From: Lewinellaceae bacterium
GTDB taxonomy: Bacteria > Bacteroidota > Bacteroidia > Chitinophagales > Saprospiraceae
NCBI GenBank assembly: GCA_020636445.1
Contig: JACJXV010000016.1
Span: 12,366 to 76,365, forward strand
Direction: 5' to 3'
Length of the DNA: 64,000 nucleotides
Position 1 is the stretch's first letter; every line of letters starts with the position of its first letter. The translations under genes and the position numbers were made by a program. Positions 18,001-26,972 of this stretch are shown in pieces. The notes under the pieces were generated by a model. The model saw only the letters and a list, made by a program, of their open reading frames with translations. It did not search any database and was not told the origin of the DNA.

Positions 18001-18948
18001 TATCGCCTGACGATTTCCTACATGTCGGCCGTTCCGAGAAACGTCCGCTTACGGGTGAATGATGTAGATATGGGGATCATCGCGGTGACCAGCTCGGGGG
18101 CCTGGTGTTTTGCGGGAGGTGTTCCTGCTGATTTCCTCCGATCGGTGGATTTAAATGCCGGTACGAATACGATTGAATTCCGCCCTGTAGGTACCGAATC
18201 GCCCTTTATGGATAAAATTTCACTGGTGCGCGAGGCATCCTCCTTCGAAGCTGAGCTGGCTGAAATAAATGGAGCGGCCTCTGTAGTCACTTGTGCTAAA
18301 TCGTCCAACGGAGCGGCCGTTAACATGTTTAACGTAGGATCGAATAGCGTAAGGTTTGCGAACGTAGAGGTGTCGGCCACCGGTACGTATATGTTGGATA
18401 TTTCCTACTTGTCGAAAGTGGCCCGCCAGGCCCGCATTTTTGTGAACGATAACCTCTTCCAGGTTGCTACGTTTGACATCTCCGGAAGTTGGTGTTTTGA
18501 GGGTGGTACTCCCCGGGTTAAATCCTTTGAGATTCCCCTGACGGTGGGCATGAACAGCATTGAAATCAAGCCTGTTGGGGGGGCTGACGCTCCATTCATC
18601 GATAAAATTGCCATTGTCAATATGCCGGAGGAGGCATCCATGACGGCCGTCCAGGAGACGGGCTTAACGGGGGCCCTGGGGGTTACTGCACAGGAGGAGC
18701 CAGTTAGCCTGTTGGTTTATCCGAACCCGGCAACGGCGAATGGTGAATTTTTCATCCGGGTGAATGCCAAGCACTATACACCCTTTGATCTCCATATTCT
18801 GGATGTCTATGGCCGTACACTCCTGGGGAATATGTCAGGGGTAGCCAATCAGCCAGTCCGGTTTGGACAGGGCCTGGCTCCAGGCGTGTACTTCGTTGTG
18901 GTCAATATGGAGGCTACGAGATACATGCAGAAACTGATCATCCGGTAA
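15064..18948 (+). CDS. secreted Asl1/GH128-like glycoside hydrolase with CBM modules and T9SS tail
   Basis: 1294 residues from ATG 15064, which gives the signal peptide KKMLPFILFIFITQVATLQA; the frame is open upstream to 14938 but without a signal. Residues about 320-580 resemble the Asl1-like (Glyco_hydro_cc, GH128) TIM barrel: LNGLDAGWFYNWG, HLLGFNESDNC with Glu399 as probable acid/base, DFVAVHWYDWG, and LPIWITEFNAN with Glu509 as probable nucleophile. GH128 enzymes cut beta-1,3-glucan, but this substrate is only inferred. Four carbohydrate-binding-like beta modules follow (about 605-735, 755-900, 930-1060, 1060-1190), the last two clearly duplicated (both VRFANV, W-C-F-x-GG and P-F-x-DKI). 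The C-terminus is a type A T9SS sorting domain starting LLVYPNPATANGEFFI and ending MQKLIIR, so the enzyme is exported to the surface. Confidence 0.87.
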   Translation: MKKMLPFILFIFITQVATLQAQNQGATPCNFCSQYLYWTGEVDNDFFNEDNWRIAVQKPSAPNVPNSPQTTPGQVPSAKPYCLPGANKLNYQICLNTPDLDKDKHPKTGTLEPGQAIQYNLYASTATIVANGVITFDAADKGFTMNHVDMEVNSPVAQGILSIDGGSTVRLTSANALGANAAINLLDAASWVYFLQDNPEELLGTPASLRVDDATGMVDQNLRINQYYQQGALVRKRDLTYTPLTIYSGASGSGSSAALVESTIYAGGGIPGGMNNQVSSFVLKRGYMVTLAIQDNGTGKSKVYIASEADLTVDVLPAALQGNVSFIRVLPWNWVTKKGTGGLINGLDAGWFYNWGNGATAQPNQDYVPMAWGAGAASPASLNQVIQKEKATHLLGFNESDNCNDQSGQFNNLCEPEVAVAYYENLMRTGLRLGTPAPRENGPTTWLKEFARLAKERDVRFDFVAVHWYDWGSNPANSPNADPVQVFNRFKAYLANVHAIYGLPIWITEFNANPNRENSVHAAFLELALPYLEQLDYVERYAFFQPNPQYASNVVSPSNYYDTNGAITNIGIIYRDQTSTPSIPEASMAAPNNLEGMDLPYVEVPADIMAFEAECGLYKGNQWEIKEDLLASNERYIQANTSAVGATGLAQQTHFEFESEQNETLRLWVRLRTVSGANGSLKISMDGGASATIGGMNAGDFTWFRIPRYYTVGTGKHRLTITYANGGTQLDKLALVNSSAAIELAPDAGNTACILPDGGWGIVDNPTIYWLEGETPAQAGAEWEIGTSSSAIGGQFIQPIAGVSAISTPPGAAGIATYTVEVANDDEFNIWGKVQALSPDAGAFWFSVDGEPFRKWDGLENIAYEWKWTKFHFSEGSVNRPFTYFLSAGSHTIELAYSEAGAKLDRLAVASTSLNPASVDPDVLLPNPVLDFEAENAVILGTATIVNCGSSSNGKQVNMGTATSNGVRFANVAVPIGGAYRLTISYMSAVPRNVRLRVNDVDMGIIAVTSSGAWCFAGGVPADFLRSVDLNAGTNTIEFRPVGTESPFMDKISLVREASSFEAELAEINGAASVVTCAKSSNGAAVNMFNVGSNSVRFANVEVSATGTYMLDISYLSKVARQARIFVNDNLFQVATFDISGSWCFEGGTPRVKSFEIPLTVGMNSIEIKPVGGADAPFIDKIAIVNMPEEASMTAVQETGLTGALGVTAQEEPVSLLVYPNPATANGEFFIRVNAKHYTPFDLHILDVYGRTLLGNMSGVANQPVRFGQGLAPGVYFVVVNMEATRYMQKLIIR

Positions 18949-19039
18949 ACTCAACGTCCGTGATTTGCTAAAGTAGCAGATCGTAAACCATTTTCTTTTT
19001 CATACCATAAGATCAAATCTCCAAAGTTTAGTTGTCCGG

Positions 19040-19081
19040 CAGGGGCTATTGACGAAAGTTAATATCCCCTGTCTTTTTTTT
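19040..19081 (+). terminator. intrinsic terminator after the T9SS hydrolase
   Basis: A 14-bp stem (CAGGGGCTATTGAC, 19040-19053, against GTTAATATCCCCTG, 19058-19071) has one mismatch and one G-T pair, closes on a GAAA tetraloop, and is followed by eight T (19074-19081). It lies 92 bp after the stop codon of the hydrolase. Confidence 0.88.
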
Positions 19082-19117
19082 GCTGGAAAGCTATCCGTTA
19101 GGGAAGGTGTATGGTTT

Positions 19118-19172
19118 CACGCCAAGAAGCGCGGGATCGTTGATTCGTCAACTATTAGCGCTTCTTGGCGTG
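19118..19172. repeat. perfect 15-bp inverted repeat with nested TTCG hairpin
   Basis: CACGCCAAGAAGCGC (19118-19132) is exactly complementary to GCGCTTCTTGGCGTG (19158-19172). The 25-bp loop contains a second hairpin, GTTGA-TTCG-TCAAC (19139-19152), with a UUCG tetraloop. It lies between two convergent genes, 50 bp before the stop codon of the beta-helix gene. There is no T-run, so it may be an attenuating structure or a decayed mobile end rather than a classic terminator. Confidence 0.8.
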
Positions 19173-19221
19173 CAATCAGGAAAGTAAGGTATCCAGAGGC
19201 TCACGAAGAGCCAATATGACC

Positions 19222-20856
19222 TTATTTCCCCGGATTAATCGCCCCAATTACCGGAACAGCGGGCAGCGGATTACCAAGAAAATCCTGTTGCATTTGCAGG
19301 CCGTGCATCAGTCCAAACGAATCGTTCGGTAAGAACGGAATGGCGATTCCCTTCCGGATAAGCCGTCGGTTGGTGGGGGTATAATCCTCCGGAGCAAGGC
19401 CACCTGCATTGCGGAAAGCTGGGTTTCCAAAGCGCGGCGAGGAGTCATGGATAAGCGCTTCGGCAGGCCAGTTTTGGGGACTTAGAAATAAGTTGTTTTC
19501 AAAAAATACCCGGTGTATGGTTCCCCCATTGCTGGTATCTGGTTTATACTGATCGCCTTTGACCATTGTCGACTCCCCCTGGATATAAAAAATATTATTG
19601 GCGATAAGCACTCCTTCGGAGGTGTTGTCGATAGCGATTTTGGCAACGATATCCTGGCTGACAAAGATGGTGTTGTTATAGAAATAGGTATTCACCGGCC
19701 CCTTGCGTTCCTTATTTCCCTGGTAACCACTGAGCCAGAATATTTTCCCTTCCTGGAAGGCTCCATCTAGCCCTTTGATGCGGTGTCCGTCATTGACACT
19801 GATATTATAGCGATAGGCACAATTGTAATTATTGCCTAATACCTCGCAGAATCCACCAGCGTTATGCGCACTGAAATTGTACTGCATAACAACGTTATCG
19901 CAGTTGTAGTCAATATGAGCGCCTGCAGAGTCACCAGGGCCGTTGGCATACATGAACTTGTTTTTCTCAATGAGCACATCGGAAGCACTCCAGGTCCATA
20001 GGCCACTACCGCGCCCCCATTTGCGGGAGTCATCGTTGCTGCCGGAGCGGGTTACCACGTTGTTACCCACATACACAAACCGGACATTAGACATTTGTAT
20101 ACCTGGTCCACCGGTTTCACTGATGTCATTGTCCTCCAGGCGTACCCGCTGGATATTTCTTCCCTTGCCGGTTAATTTTATACCCGTATGACTGACATTT
20201 TGGATTTCACACTTCCGGATAACAACGTCCTCCAGGTTTGCGTCCTCCTGGGGATTTATCAAGCGGATGCCCCAGCCATATCGTTGGGTTCCGTTAGCGG
20301 AATTGACTTCCTCCTTGCCGCGCTGAAATCCTGCATTTTCATAAAATACATCTTTAATCTGTATTCGCTCCAGGGTGATGCCTTTCATGGTTTTCGCAGT
20401 TTTCGTTCGAATCATGACGCCCGTTCTCATCTGCGACGTTGAATCAAATATGGTAAAGCCGTTGCCGGTAATGCTTACGGCGGCTATTCTAATAAAACTG
20501 CAATCTTCGATGAGAATGCCCTCTGGAAAACCTTTGGCATCGATTAGCGCCGGCGGGGTATTTACATTGTCGTCCCAGGCAAGGGATTCAACGGTAATTG
20601 GATATTGCTTACTCCCACTGATATTGAGCAGCTGCAGTGACCCGGTATAGACCTGTCCGGCAGCGAGCAAAACGCGGTCGCCAGGTAGTAAGGACAGGGT
20701 ACTGGCTTTAACCAGCGTCCGGATTGCTTTTGCTTTGGAGGATCCGTCATTCAGGTCGTTACCCTGCGTGGCGTGAACATAGTAGTCAGTAGCTTTTGTG
20801 GGGTTGATGAATCCGAATGCTCCCCAGAGCAGCAGGACCAGATAGCGTAGTTTCAT
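19222..20856 (-). CDS. secreted right-handed beta-helix protein
   Basis: 544 residues with a signal peptide (LRYLVLLLWGAFGFINPTKA). The mature protein begins DYYVHATQGNDLNDGSSKAK, the typical opening of chondroitinase-B/pectate-lyase-like beta-helix proteins (D-G-S-x-x-x-P/A-I-x-T-L). Repeating short strands with N/D ladder residues follow, for example IRKCEIQNVSHTGIKLTG, VRLEDNDISETGGPGIQMSN and VMQYNFSAHNAGGFCEVLGN. This fold is found in polysaccharide lyases and in binding proteins. I cannot assign catalytic Lys/Arg residues, so activity is inferred only from context next to the HTCS, sulfatase and glycosidases. No T9SS tail is evident. Confidence 0.8.
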   Translation of the reverse strand: MKLRYLVLLLWGAFGFINPTKATDYYVHATQGNDLNDGSSKAKAIRTLVKASTLSLLPGDRVLLAAGQVYTGSLQLLNISGSKQYPITVESLAWDDNVNTPPALIDAKGFPEGILIEDCSFIRIAAVSITGNGFTIFDSTSQMRTGVMIRTKTAKTMKGITLERIQIKDVFYENAGFQRGKEEVNSANGTQRYGWGIRLINPQEDANLEDVVIRKCEIQNVSHTGIKLTGKGRNIQRVRLEDNDISETGGPGIQMSNVRFVYVGNNVVTRSGSNDDSRKWGRGSGLWTWSASDVLIEKNKFMYANGPGDSAGAHIDYNCDNVVMQYNFSAHNAGGFCEVLGNNYNCAYRYNISVNDGHRIKGLDGAFQEGKIFWLSGYQGNKERKGPVNTYFYNNTIFVSQDIVAKIAIDNTSEGVLIANNIFYIQGESTMVKGDQYKPDTSNGGTIHRVFFENNLFLSPQNWPAEALIHDSSPRFGNPAFRNAGGLAPEDYTPTNRRLIRKGIAIPFLPNDSFGLMHGLQMQQDFLGNPLPAVPVIGAINPGK

Positions 20857-20877
20857 TTAGTTGTAACTGAGTTTAAT

Positions 20878-21055
20878 AAGAAACCAGAAATTTACTCCGA
20901 CTGCGTCGGAGCCAGAAATTTACCCGACTCCAGGAGCGACAGCGTAAGGAGGCGGGGCAGAAACCACCTGCCTTCGCTAAGCTTCGGCGGGCGAAGAAAA
21001 TCAGCCTGACGCTGCAAGCGCTGGGGGTAAAGCATTCCAATTTCCAATTTCTCCT
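20878..21055. repeat. cluster of short palindromes between two minus-strand genes
   Basis: The gap between the beta-helix gene and the HTCS gene holds CTCCGACTGCGTCGGAG (20895-20911, near-perfect palindrome), a second CCAGAAATTTAC word (20885 and 20913), CGCTAAGCTTCGGCGGGCGAAG, and an AATTTCCAATTTC tract. Similar CCGAnGCAnTCGG units occur at about 50.24, 61.47 and 62.35 kb, so this belongs to a dispersed family of small intergenic palindromes. Confidence 0.55.
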
Positions 21056-21071
21056 AACAGGCCTTGCCGGT

Positions 21072-24000
21072 TCAGACCGGTTCATCCCGCTTCTTCAAAT
21101 TGTCGAGCATTTCCGCTTTATAATCCGAGGGCAGACAGCCGAATTGTTGCTGGAACGATAACCGGAAGTGCTTGTAATCATTAAAGCCAACCTCATAGGC
21201 TACCTGGCTTAACTTGGTATTATCGTTCAAAATCAGTTGCGCAGCTTTCTTAAGTCGTACCGACCGGATAAAACCGGTTATGGAAAGACCCGTCAAGGAT
21301 TTTATTTTCCGGTACAAAGTAGACCGGCTCATGTAGAGCTCTTGAACAAGCATGTCTACACCAAACGCTTCATTGGCAATATTATCGCTGACCAGTTTGA
21401 TGGCTTTTTCAACAAAAGCCTCATCCATATTATTTCCTTCGTTAATTTCCTGGTTGTCAGGTTCAAATCGTACCCGGTTGAGGAAATAGCCCCTGAGTTT
21501 TTTACGGTTTTCCAAAATATTGTTGATTCTGGTTTTCATAATTACGGGGTTGAATGGCTTAGTCACGTAGTCATCGGCACCCGTTTCAAGACCGTTCACC
21601 TCATAGACCACAGAGGTTCGCGCTGTCAGCAAAATGATGGGGATGTGGGAGGTTGCGATCTGGCTTTTTATTTCCTGGCAAAGCGTGATGCCGTCCATTT
21701 CGGGCATCATAATATCACTGACGATGATGTCCGGTAGTTCAGTTTTGGCAATTTGTAATCCGACAAGGCCATTCTCAGCTTCAAGTACCCGGAAATCGTC
21801 TTTGAGCAGGCTGTTGAGGTATTTTCGTATGTCCTCATTGTCATCGACAATCAGCACAGATTCTTTTTTAACATTGTCGTCAATATCCAGCGAGCTTGGT
21901 TGCAACCAATCGGTATCCAGGTCCTCCTGATAATCATTCTCGAGGAGTAATTCTTCGAGATCTTCTTCGGGGGCGGGCTTACTATTTTGCAGGAAGGGAT
22001 TGTTTAACAACAGCTGAGAAGTGAAACAAGTCTCTTCTCCGGGGGTGCTTTTGACAAAAATATTGCCATGGTGGAGGTCAATAATAGCCTTGGTAAACGT
22101 CAGCCCGATGCCACTCCCTACCATTTTCGCCGTTGCGGAACTGCGCACCTGGTAGAACCGGTCGAATACTTTGGTAGCGTCTTCAGGCGAGAGCCCAATG
22201 CCATTATCTTTTACTTCAATATTGAGATAACCGTCTTTGATATAGAGGTACATGGATACCTCTCCTCCCGGGCGGCTATATTTGAAGGCATTGGAGATCA
22301 GATTACACAGAACAATCTCCATTTTGTCGCGATCGAAGAGGAGAACGGCACGGTCTACCTCCGTTTCAAACTTATAACTAATGTTTTTTGTTCGGGAAAT
22401 GTCTTTAAAGGAAAGGTAAACCTCTTTGGCGAAGGAAACGAATTCGCTGTGCTCTACATTGAGCTGGAGTAATCCATGTTCTGACTTTCTAAAGTCGAGC
22501 AATTGGTTGATTAGGTTTAATAGCCTTTTGGCATTGTTTTCAACCAGGATCATTTTGTTGCGAATGTCAGCATCAAGATTGAGATTGCTGAGGACTTCGG
22601 TGACCGGGCTTAAGATCAACGTGAGGGGGGTTCGGAATTCGTGGGAAATATTGGTGAAGAATGAAATCTTAGCCTCATTCAGATCGTGTTCTTTTTCTTT
22701 TTCAATTTCAGCAATCCGCAATTTGGCTTCCAGTCTGGCTTGTCTTGCAGACACATAATTGATAAGTACACCAATGCCAATGGCCATCAGGGCATAGAGG
22801 GAATACGCATACCAGGTTGCCCAGGGCGGAACCTCAACACCGATGCGTAAGCTTCGGATTTCACTCCAGTTTTGCCGGTCTCTACTGGCCCGGATTTGTA
22901 CTTCATAATCGCCGGGATTGAGGCCGGTAAAGCTAATCTCGTTTCTTCCGCGGGTATTGATCCATTCATCCTGGAATCCGGGCATCCGGTATTGATAAAC
23001 GACATTGTCGGTGCCCAGAAAGTCGTTGGCTGCAAAAAGCAAGGTTAGATGATTTTGTTTGTACCCCAGCTCCAGCTTATCAGTGTAGTTAATGTCTTTT
23101 CTTAACAGCACACGCCCACCCACATTATCGCCCACATTCAGGTTTGTGTTGTTGACAATGATATCCGTGAATACAATGTGCGGAGCGTTGGTATTCTCAG
23201 CCAGCATGTTAGGGTTAAACTGGATTACCCCGTTGTACCCTCCGAAATAGATATTCCCCTCATGGTCTTTGAAGGAAGAGCCGATATGGAAAGCTGTAAC
23301 CATTACACCGCTTTCCCGGTCGTAATTCATAAAGGTTTTCTTGAAGGGATCCAGCCGGGTTAGCGAGGTGGTGGAGCTGATCCAGATATTTCCGTTATCA
23401 TCTTCTTCGATTGCACAAATAAAATCACTGAACAATCCGCTTTGCGTATCATAAATGGCATTCAGGGAGAGCTTTTCCCCTTTTTGGTGCAGATCAATCA
23501 ATCCGGCAGGGGTGGCGGCATAAATAGTTTCCCCTTTGATGAAGAGATCATTGATGATCACACTGGGCAGATTGCTGCTGATTAATTTTTTATGGCTGAT
23601 AAAGCTCTGATCCTCGGGTTGATAGCGATTGATGCCAGAATATGTGGCGAGCCAGATATTGCCGGTTTCATCTTCAATGATTTTATTGATACGGTTGTTT
23701 TCCAGATAATACCGGCCCTTGCCGGATTCCGCATAGCGCTTCATCTGTTCCAGATTCGGATCGGAATCCAGGTTGGTTACTTTTAATCCGGTTTGTTGCG
23801 TTCCAATCCAGAGATTATTATGGCGGTCGAGGCATATTGCAGTTACCTTTTCATTGGGGAATTTATAAAGCGCCTGATTGAAATTTCGATCGCGAATGAC
23901 GACCAGACCCTTGTTGGTGCCCACGAACAGGTATTTGCCTTTTTCTCTGATGACATTGATCCGGGTTTCCGGTACTGTGGCTAAAGAGGTGAAAATACCG

Positions 24001-25169
24001 TTGTTTTCCTGTACAAATAAGCCTTCGGCAAGCGTTCCCAGAAATAAATGATTGTCAGTGCCTTTATAGATTGCAATGGCATTATGGTCATTGGTGCCTC
24101 GAACCGGATTATTGGTGATGAAGTGAAAGCCTTTGTTGGGGTAGAGCATCAGTACCCCGCCATGGGCGGTTCCCAGCCAGGCGATTTCATTCTTGTCAAT
24201 TTCAATATCCAGAATGAGAGAATTATTGATATTGTTGAAGGTGCTACCCTGGGGGTTCGTATTGATGTGCTGGAAGCGGGAAACAGAGGGGTCGCTGATA
24301 AAAAGCCCATCGCCCCAGCTGCCAAGCCAGATACGTTTTTTGCTGTCAATGGCGATGCTTTTCACAAATTTAGCCTGAAAAGAGAGGTGATGATCAACGA
24401 GCCGCTGCTCGGCCAGGTCATAGCTCAATAAGGCCGCCAGGTCTTTTGTATTACCCGCTATCCAGATTTTTCCCCGATATGTGTCTTCCACCAGTGTATT
24501 CATCCCATAAGGTAGCCGTATGCGGGTGAGTTGCTCATACTGGTGGCCCGACTTGACCAGTTCATATCCGGCAACAAACCACATGTTGTCGGCGGCGTCT
24601 TTGATAATCGACAGGATGGGAGTTTGAAAGAGGAAATGGTCGATGACTATTCTTTTGCGGGGGTCGATCACAAATACCCCATTGCTCCAGGTGCCCACCC
24701 AAATGAAACCACGGGCATCCTGATTGAGTGACATGACCCGCAGCTGGGTCTCACTTTTGAGGTTGAAAATGGGATTGAAATCTGTAATATGGTCATGACT
24801 GACATCCAGCATCGATAACCCTCCACTTTTGGTGCCGATCCAGATGTTATTATCCTTGTCTTTGAATAGGGTTTCAATATTTTCGTTTCTTAATTGGGGA
24901 TATGTACTGCCCGGCCGGTACGTTTTAAAAGAATACCCATCGTACCGGGAAATACCGGCTTCCGTGGCGAAATATTTCAGGTTGTCGGCATCGCTAATCG
25001 TTTTGGAGACATAGTTACTGATCAGCCCGTCCTCAACAGTGATGACATCAATAACAAATTCTTCTGTTTTTTCATGGGTTAAAAGCTGTGCCATAGCAAG
25101 TTGAGCCGAACTGGTAACCGCCAGGAAAAAGAATACCCATGCTTTGAATTCAAACTTTAAATCAACCAT
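21072..25169 (-). CDS. hybrid two-component system regulator (HTCS)
   Basis: 1365 residues, the full length of the family. The order is: signal peptide (about 1-27); a long periplasmic double propeller (about 40-700) with repeated D-x-x-x-N-I-W-I-G-T blades such as KDNNIWIGTKSGGLS; a Y_Y_Y domain (about 700-780); one transmembrane helix (YSLYALMAIGIGVLINYV, about 786-805); HisKA with FFTNISHEFRTPLTL and phospho-acceptor His843; HATPase with DNGIGLSPED and GSGIGLTFTKAI; a receiver domain (VLIVDDNEDIRKYL, phospho-acceptor Asp1152 in SDIMMPEMDG); and an AraC-type DNA-binding domain ending in EVGFNDYKHFRLSFQQQFG. Such single-chain regulators sense oligosaccharides in the periplasm and activate nearby glycan-utilisation genes. 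It sits between the sulfatase and the beta-helix gene on the same strand. Confidence 0.95.
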   Translation of the reverse strand: MVDLKFEFKAWVFFFLAVTSSAQLAMAQLLTHEKTEEFVIDVITVEDGLISNYVSKTISDADNLKYFATEAGISRYDGYSFKTYRPGSTYPQLRNENIETLFKDKDNNIWIGTKSGGLSMLDVSHDHITDFNPIFNLKSETQLRVMSLNQDARGFIWVGTWSNGVFVIDPRKRIVIDHFLFQTPILSIIKDAADNMWFVAGYELVKSGHQYEQLTRIRLPYGMNTLVEDTYRGKIWIAGNTKDLAALLSYDLAEQRLVDHHLSFQAKFVKSIAIDSKKRIWLGSWGDGLFISDPSVSRFQHINTNPQGSTFNNINNSLILDIEIDKNEIAWLGTAHGGVLMLYPNKGFHFITNNPVRGTNDHNAIAIYKGTDNHLFLGTLAEGLFVQENNGIFTSLATVPETRINVIREKGKYLFVGTNKGLVVIRDRNFNQALYKFPNEKVTAICLDRHNNLWIGTQQTGLKVTNLDSDPNLEQMKRYAESGKGRYYLENNRINKIIEDETGNIWLATYSGINRYQPEDQSFISHKKLISSNLPSVIINDLFIKGETIYAATPAGLIDLHQKGEKLSLNAIYDTQSGLFSDFICAIEEDDNGNIWISSTTSLTRLDPFKKTFMNYDRESGVMVTAFHIGSSFKDHEGNIYFGGYNGVIQFNPNMLAENTNAPHIVFTDIIVNNTNLNVGDNVGGRVLLRKDINYTDKLELGYKQNHLTLLFAANDFLGTDNVVYQYRMPGFQDEWINTRGRNEISFTGLNPGDYEVQIRASRDRQNWSEIRSLRIGVEVPPWATWYAYSLYALMAIGIGVLINYVSARQARLEAKLRIAEIEKEKEHDLNEAKISFFTNISHEFRTPLTLILSPVTEVLSNLNLDADIRNKMILVENNAKRLLNLINQLLDFRKSEHGLLQLNVEHSEFVSFAKEVYLSFKDISRTKNISYKFETEVDRAVLLFDRDKMEIVLCNLISNAFKYSRPGGEVSMYLYIKDGYLNIEVKDNGIGLSPEDATKVFDRFYQVRSSATAKMVGSGIGLTFTKAIIDLHHGNIFVKSTPGEETCFTSQLLLNNPFLQNSKPAPEEDLEELLLENDYQEDLDTDWLQPSSLDIDDNVKKESVLIVDDNEDIRKYLNSLLKDDFRVLEAENGLVGLQIAKTELPDIIVSDIMMPEMDGITLCQEIKSQIATSHIPIILLTARTSVVYEVNGLETGADDYVTKPFNPVIMKTRINNILENRKKLRGYFLNRVRFEPDNQEINEGNNMDEAFVEKAIKLVSDNIANEAFGVDMLVQELYMSRSTLYRKIKSLTGLSITGFIRSVRLKKAAQLILNDNTKLSQVAYEVGFNDYKHFRLSFQQQFGCLPSDYKAEMLDNLKKRDEPV

Positions 25170-25373
25170 TTTTCACCTATTGTCGTCTGTGTGATGCTGT
25201 TGCCATCCTTGTTCCCTTGTGGATTTTCAGTAGGGATCAACGTTGGCCAACCTATTACTGACGAAAAAACGTCGCGAAGAGAAAGTACCGTCAGCAGATG
25301 CCAAAATGCACAGATTTGGGAGCATAAACAATGCGAATCTGAACAATTTGGTTATGCTCAATACTAGAAACCC

Positions 25374-26972
25374 TTAATTAGGTGGAGCCTCCCGCGTTGT
25401 TTTGGTACGAATGCGATCTATTTCTGCTTGCAGTGATTTTACGACTTCCGCGTTATCCTTGGCAACATTGCTTTGTTCGGCTTTATCTGTACTCAGGTTA
25501 AAGAGTTGTGGGAAAAACTCGAATCCACCCTCTACACCTTTTTCATTCATGAAGGTTGGGATTTTCTTGGTACTGGAAAAGGGTTCGATGTATTTCCAGT
25601 CACCCTGCCTGATTTGCGTGGTAAAGGATTCCTCCAGGAAAAATTCGCTTCCTTGCTTTGTATGGTCAAGGAGGGCCTGCAGGTTGTTATCGCTATCAAT
25701 GGCTTCATCATCAGCCAATTCCTGACCAGCCAATGCCGCCAGGGAGGCATAGAGGTCGATCTGGCTAATAGGGGTCTTACTGGCTCCTCGGGAAGTTTTT
25801 CCCGGCCAGTAAACGATCATAGGTACGCGTGTTCCGGCTTCGTAGGCGCTATACTTTCCGCCGCGGAAGGGACCGGAAGGTTGGTGGTTGCCCAGGAGTT
25901 CTTCGGCCTGGTCTTCATACCCGTCGTTCAGGACCGGGCCGTTATCACTGGTGAAAATAACCAGCGTGTTTTCAGCAAGGCCTTTTTCTTCCAGATAACG
26001 GATAATTTTTCCGGTAACCCAGTCCATTTGGGCGATAACATCACCCCGTGGCCCCATGGTGCTTTTGCCGACAAATTGCTTGTTGGGTAAGCGGGGAACA
26101 TGAATGTCATGAAAGGCAAAATACAGGAAGAAGGGATTCTGCTTGGCGTTAGCAATAAACTTTTCGGCCTTTTCGGTCAGCACTTGGGGGAATTCCTCAT
26201 CAACCCATAAGGCTGATTCACCCCCTTCCATATACCCGATGCGGCTGATCCCGTTGACGATGGTATTGCTGTGTTGCGGGTCTGCTTTTTGGCGCAGTAA
26301 TTCCGGGTTGTCAATACCATTGGGGTAGCCGGTAAGTTTCATTTCATAATCTACTACAATTGGCTTGTCTGTTTTCGCCAGATTAGCCACGCGGTGATTT
26401 TCCAGGTAAACCGTGGGTACCCGGTCACCGGTTGCGGGCAGGATAAAGCTGTAATCAAATCCAATCTCCAGTGGCCCTGGCTTTACCTCCCCGTTCCAAT
26501 CAATAGTACCGTTGCCAAGACCTAAGTGCCATTTCCCGACGACTCCTGTTTTGTAGCCTGCCTGCTTCAACATGCGGGGTAGGGTATAGCTTCCCGGTTC
26601 AATCAACAGGGGGGCATCACCAGGCAGAATGGCAGCCTTGTTGCGGAAAGCATAACGGCCGGTCAGCAAGGAATACCGGGAAGGGGTACAGGTAGAAGCA
26701 GTACTGTGGGCATCGGTAAATCGAATACCTTCGTTGGCCAGCCGATCCACATTTGGGGTGGTAACTCCCCGGGCACCATAACAGCTAAGATCACCAAAGC
26801 CCAAATCATCCACATAAAATACAATAATGTTGGGCCTTTTTTCCGGTATTTGTGTTGCTGACTTTTCACTGTTGGTTTGACAGGAGGGCGCAAGTAGACA
26901 CAGGGCAAAAAGCACCAGCACTATTGCAACGGAGCCCTTCTGTGGAACTGAAGTCTGGGTAAAAATATTCAT
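25374..26972 (-). CDS. secreted sulfatase (lipoprotein), formylglycine type
   Basis: About 532 residues from ATG 26972, which begins MNIFTQTSVPQKGS and gives a lipoprotein signal ending LLAPSC (Cys31). The frame is open to 27038, but that extension is unlike a signal. The sulfatase signature STCTPSRYSLLTGR (Cys95) is the C-x-P-S-R site converted to formylglycine by an anaerobic- or FGE-type maturase. Metal ligands are visible: IIVFYVDDLGFGDLSCYG near the N-terminus, GVVGKWHLG, and TLVIFTSDNGP. The enzyme removes sulfate esters from glycans or steroids. It is followed on the same strand, 204 bp on, by the HTCS gene, so it is likely part of the regulated group. No maturase gene is seen in the window. 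Confidence 0.92.
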   Translation of the reverse strand: MNIFTQTSVPQKGSVAIVLVLFALCLLAPSCQTNSEKSATQIPEKRPNIIVFYVDDLGFGDLSCYGARGVTTPNVDRLANEGIRFTDAHSTASTCTPSRYSLLTGRYAFRNKAAILPGDAPLLIEPGSYTLPRMLKQAGYKTGVVGKWHLGLGNGTIDWNGEVKPGPLEIGFDYSFILPATGDRVPTVYLENHRVANLAKTDKPIVVDYEMKLTGYPNGIDNPELLRQKADPQHSNTIVNGISRIGYMEGGESALWVDEEFPQVLTEKAEKFIANAKQNPFFLYFAFHDIHVPRLPNKQFVGKSTMGPRGDVIAQMDWVTGKIIRYLEEKGLAENTLVIFTSDNGPVLNDGYEDQAEELLGNHQPSGPFRGGKYSAYEAGTRVPMIVYWPGKTSRGASKTPISQIDLYASLAALAGQELADDEAIDSDNNLQALLDHTKQGSEFFLEESFTTQIRQGDWKYIEPFSSTKKIPTFMNEKGVEGGFEFFPQLFNLSTDKAEQSNVAKDNAEVVKSLQAEIDRIRTKTTREAPPN

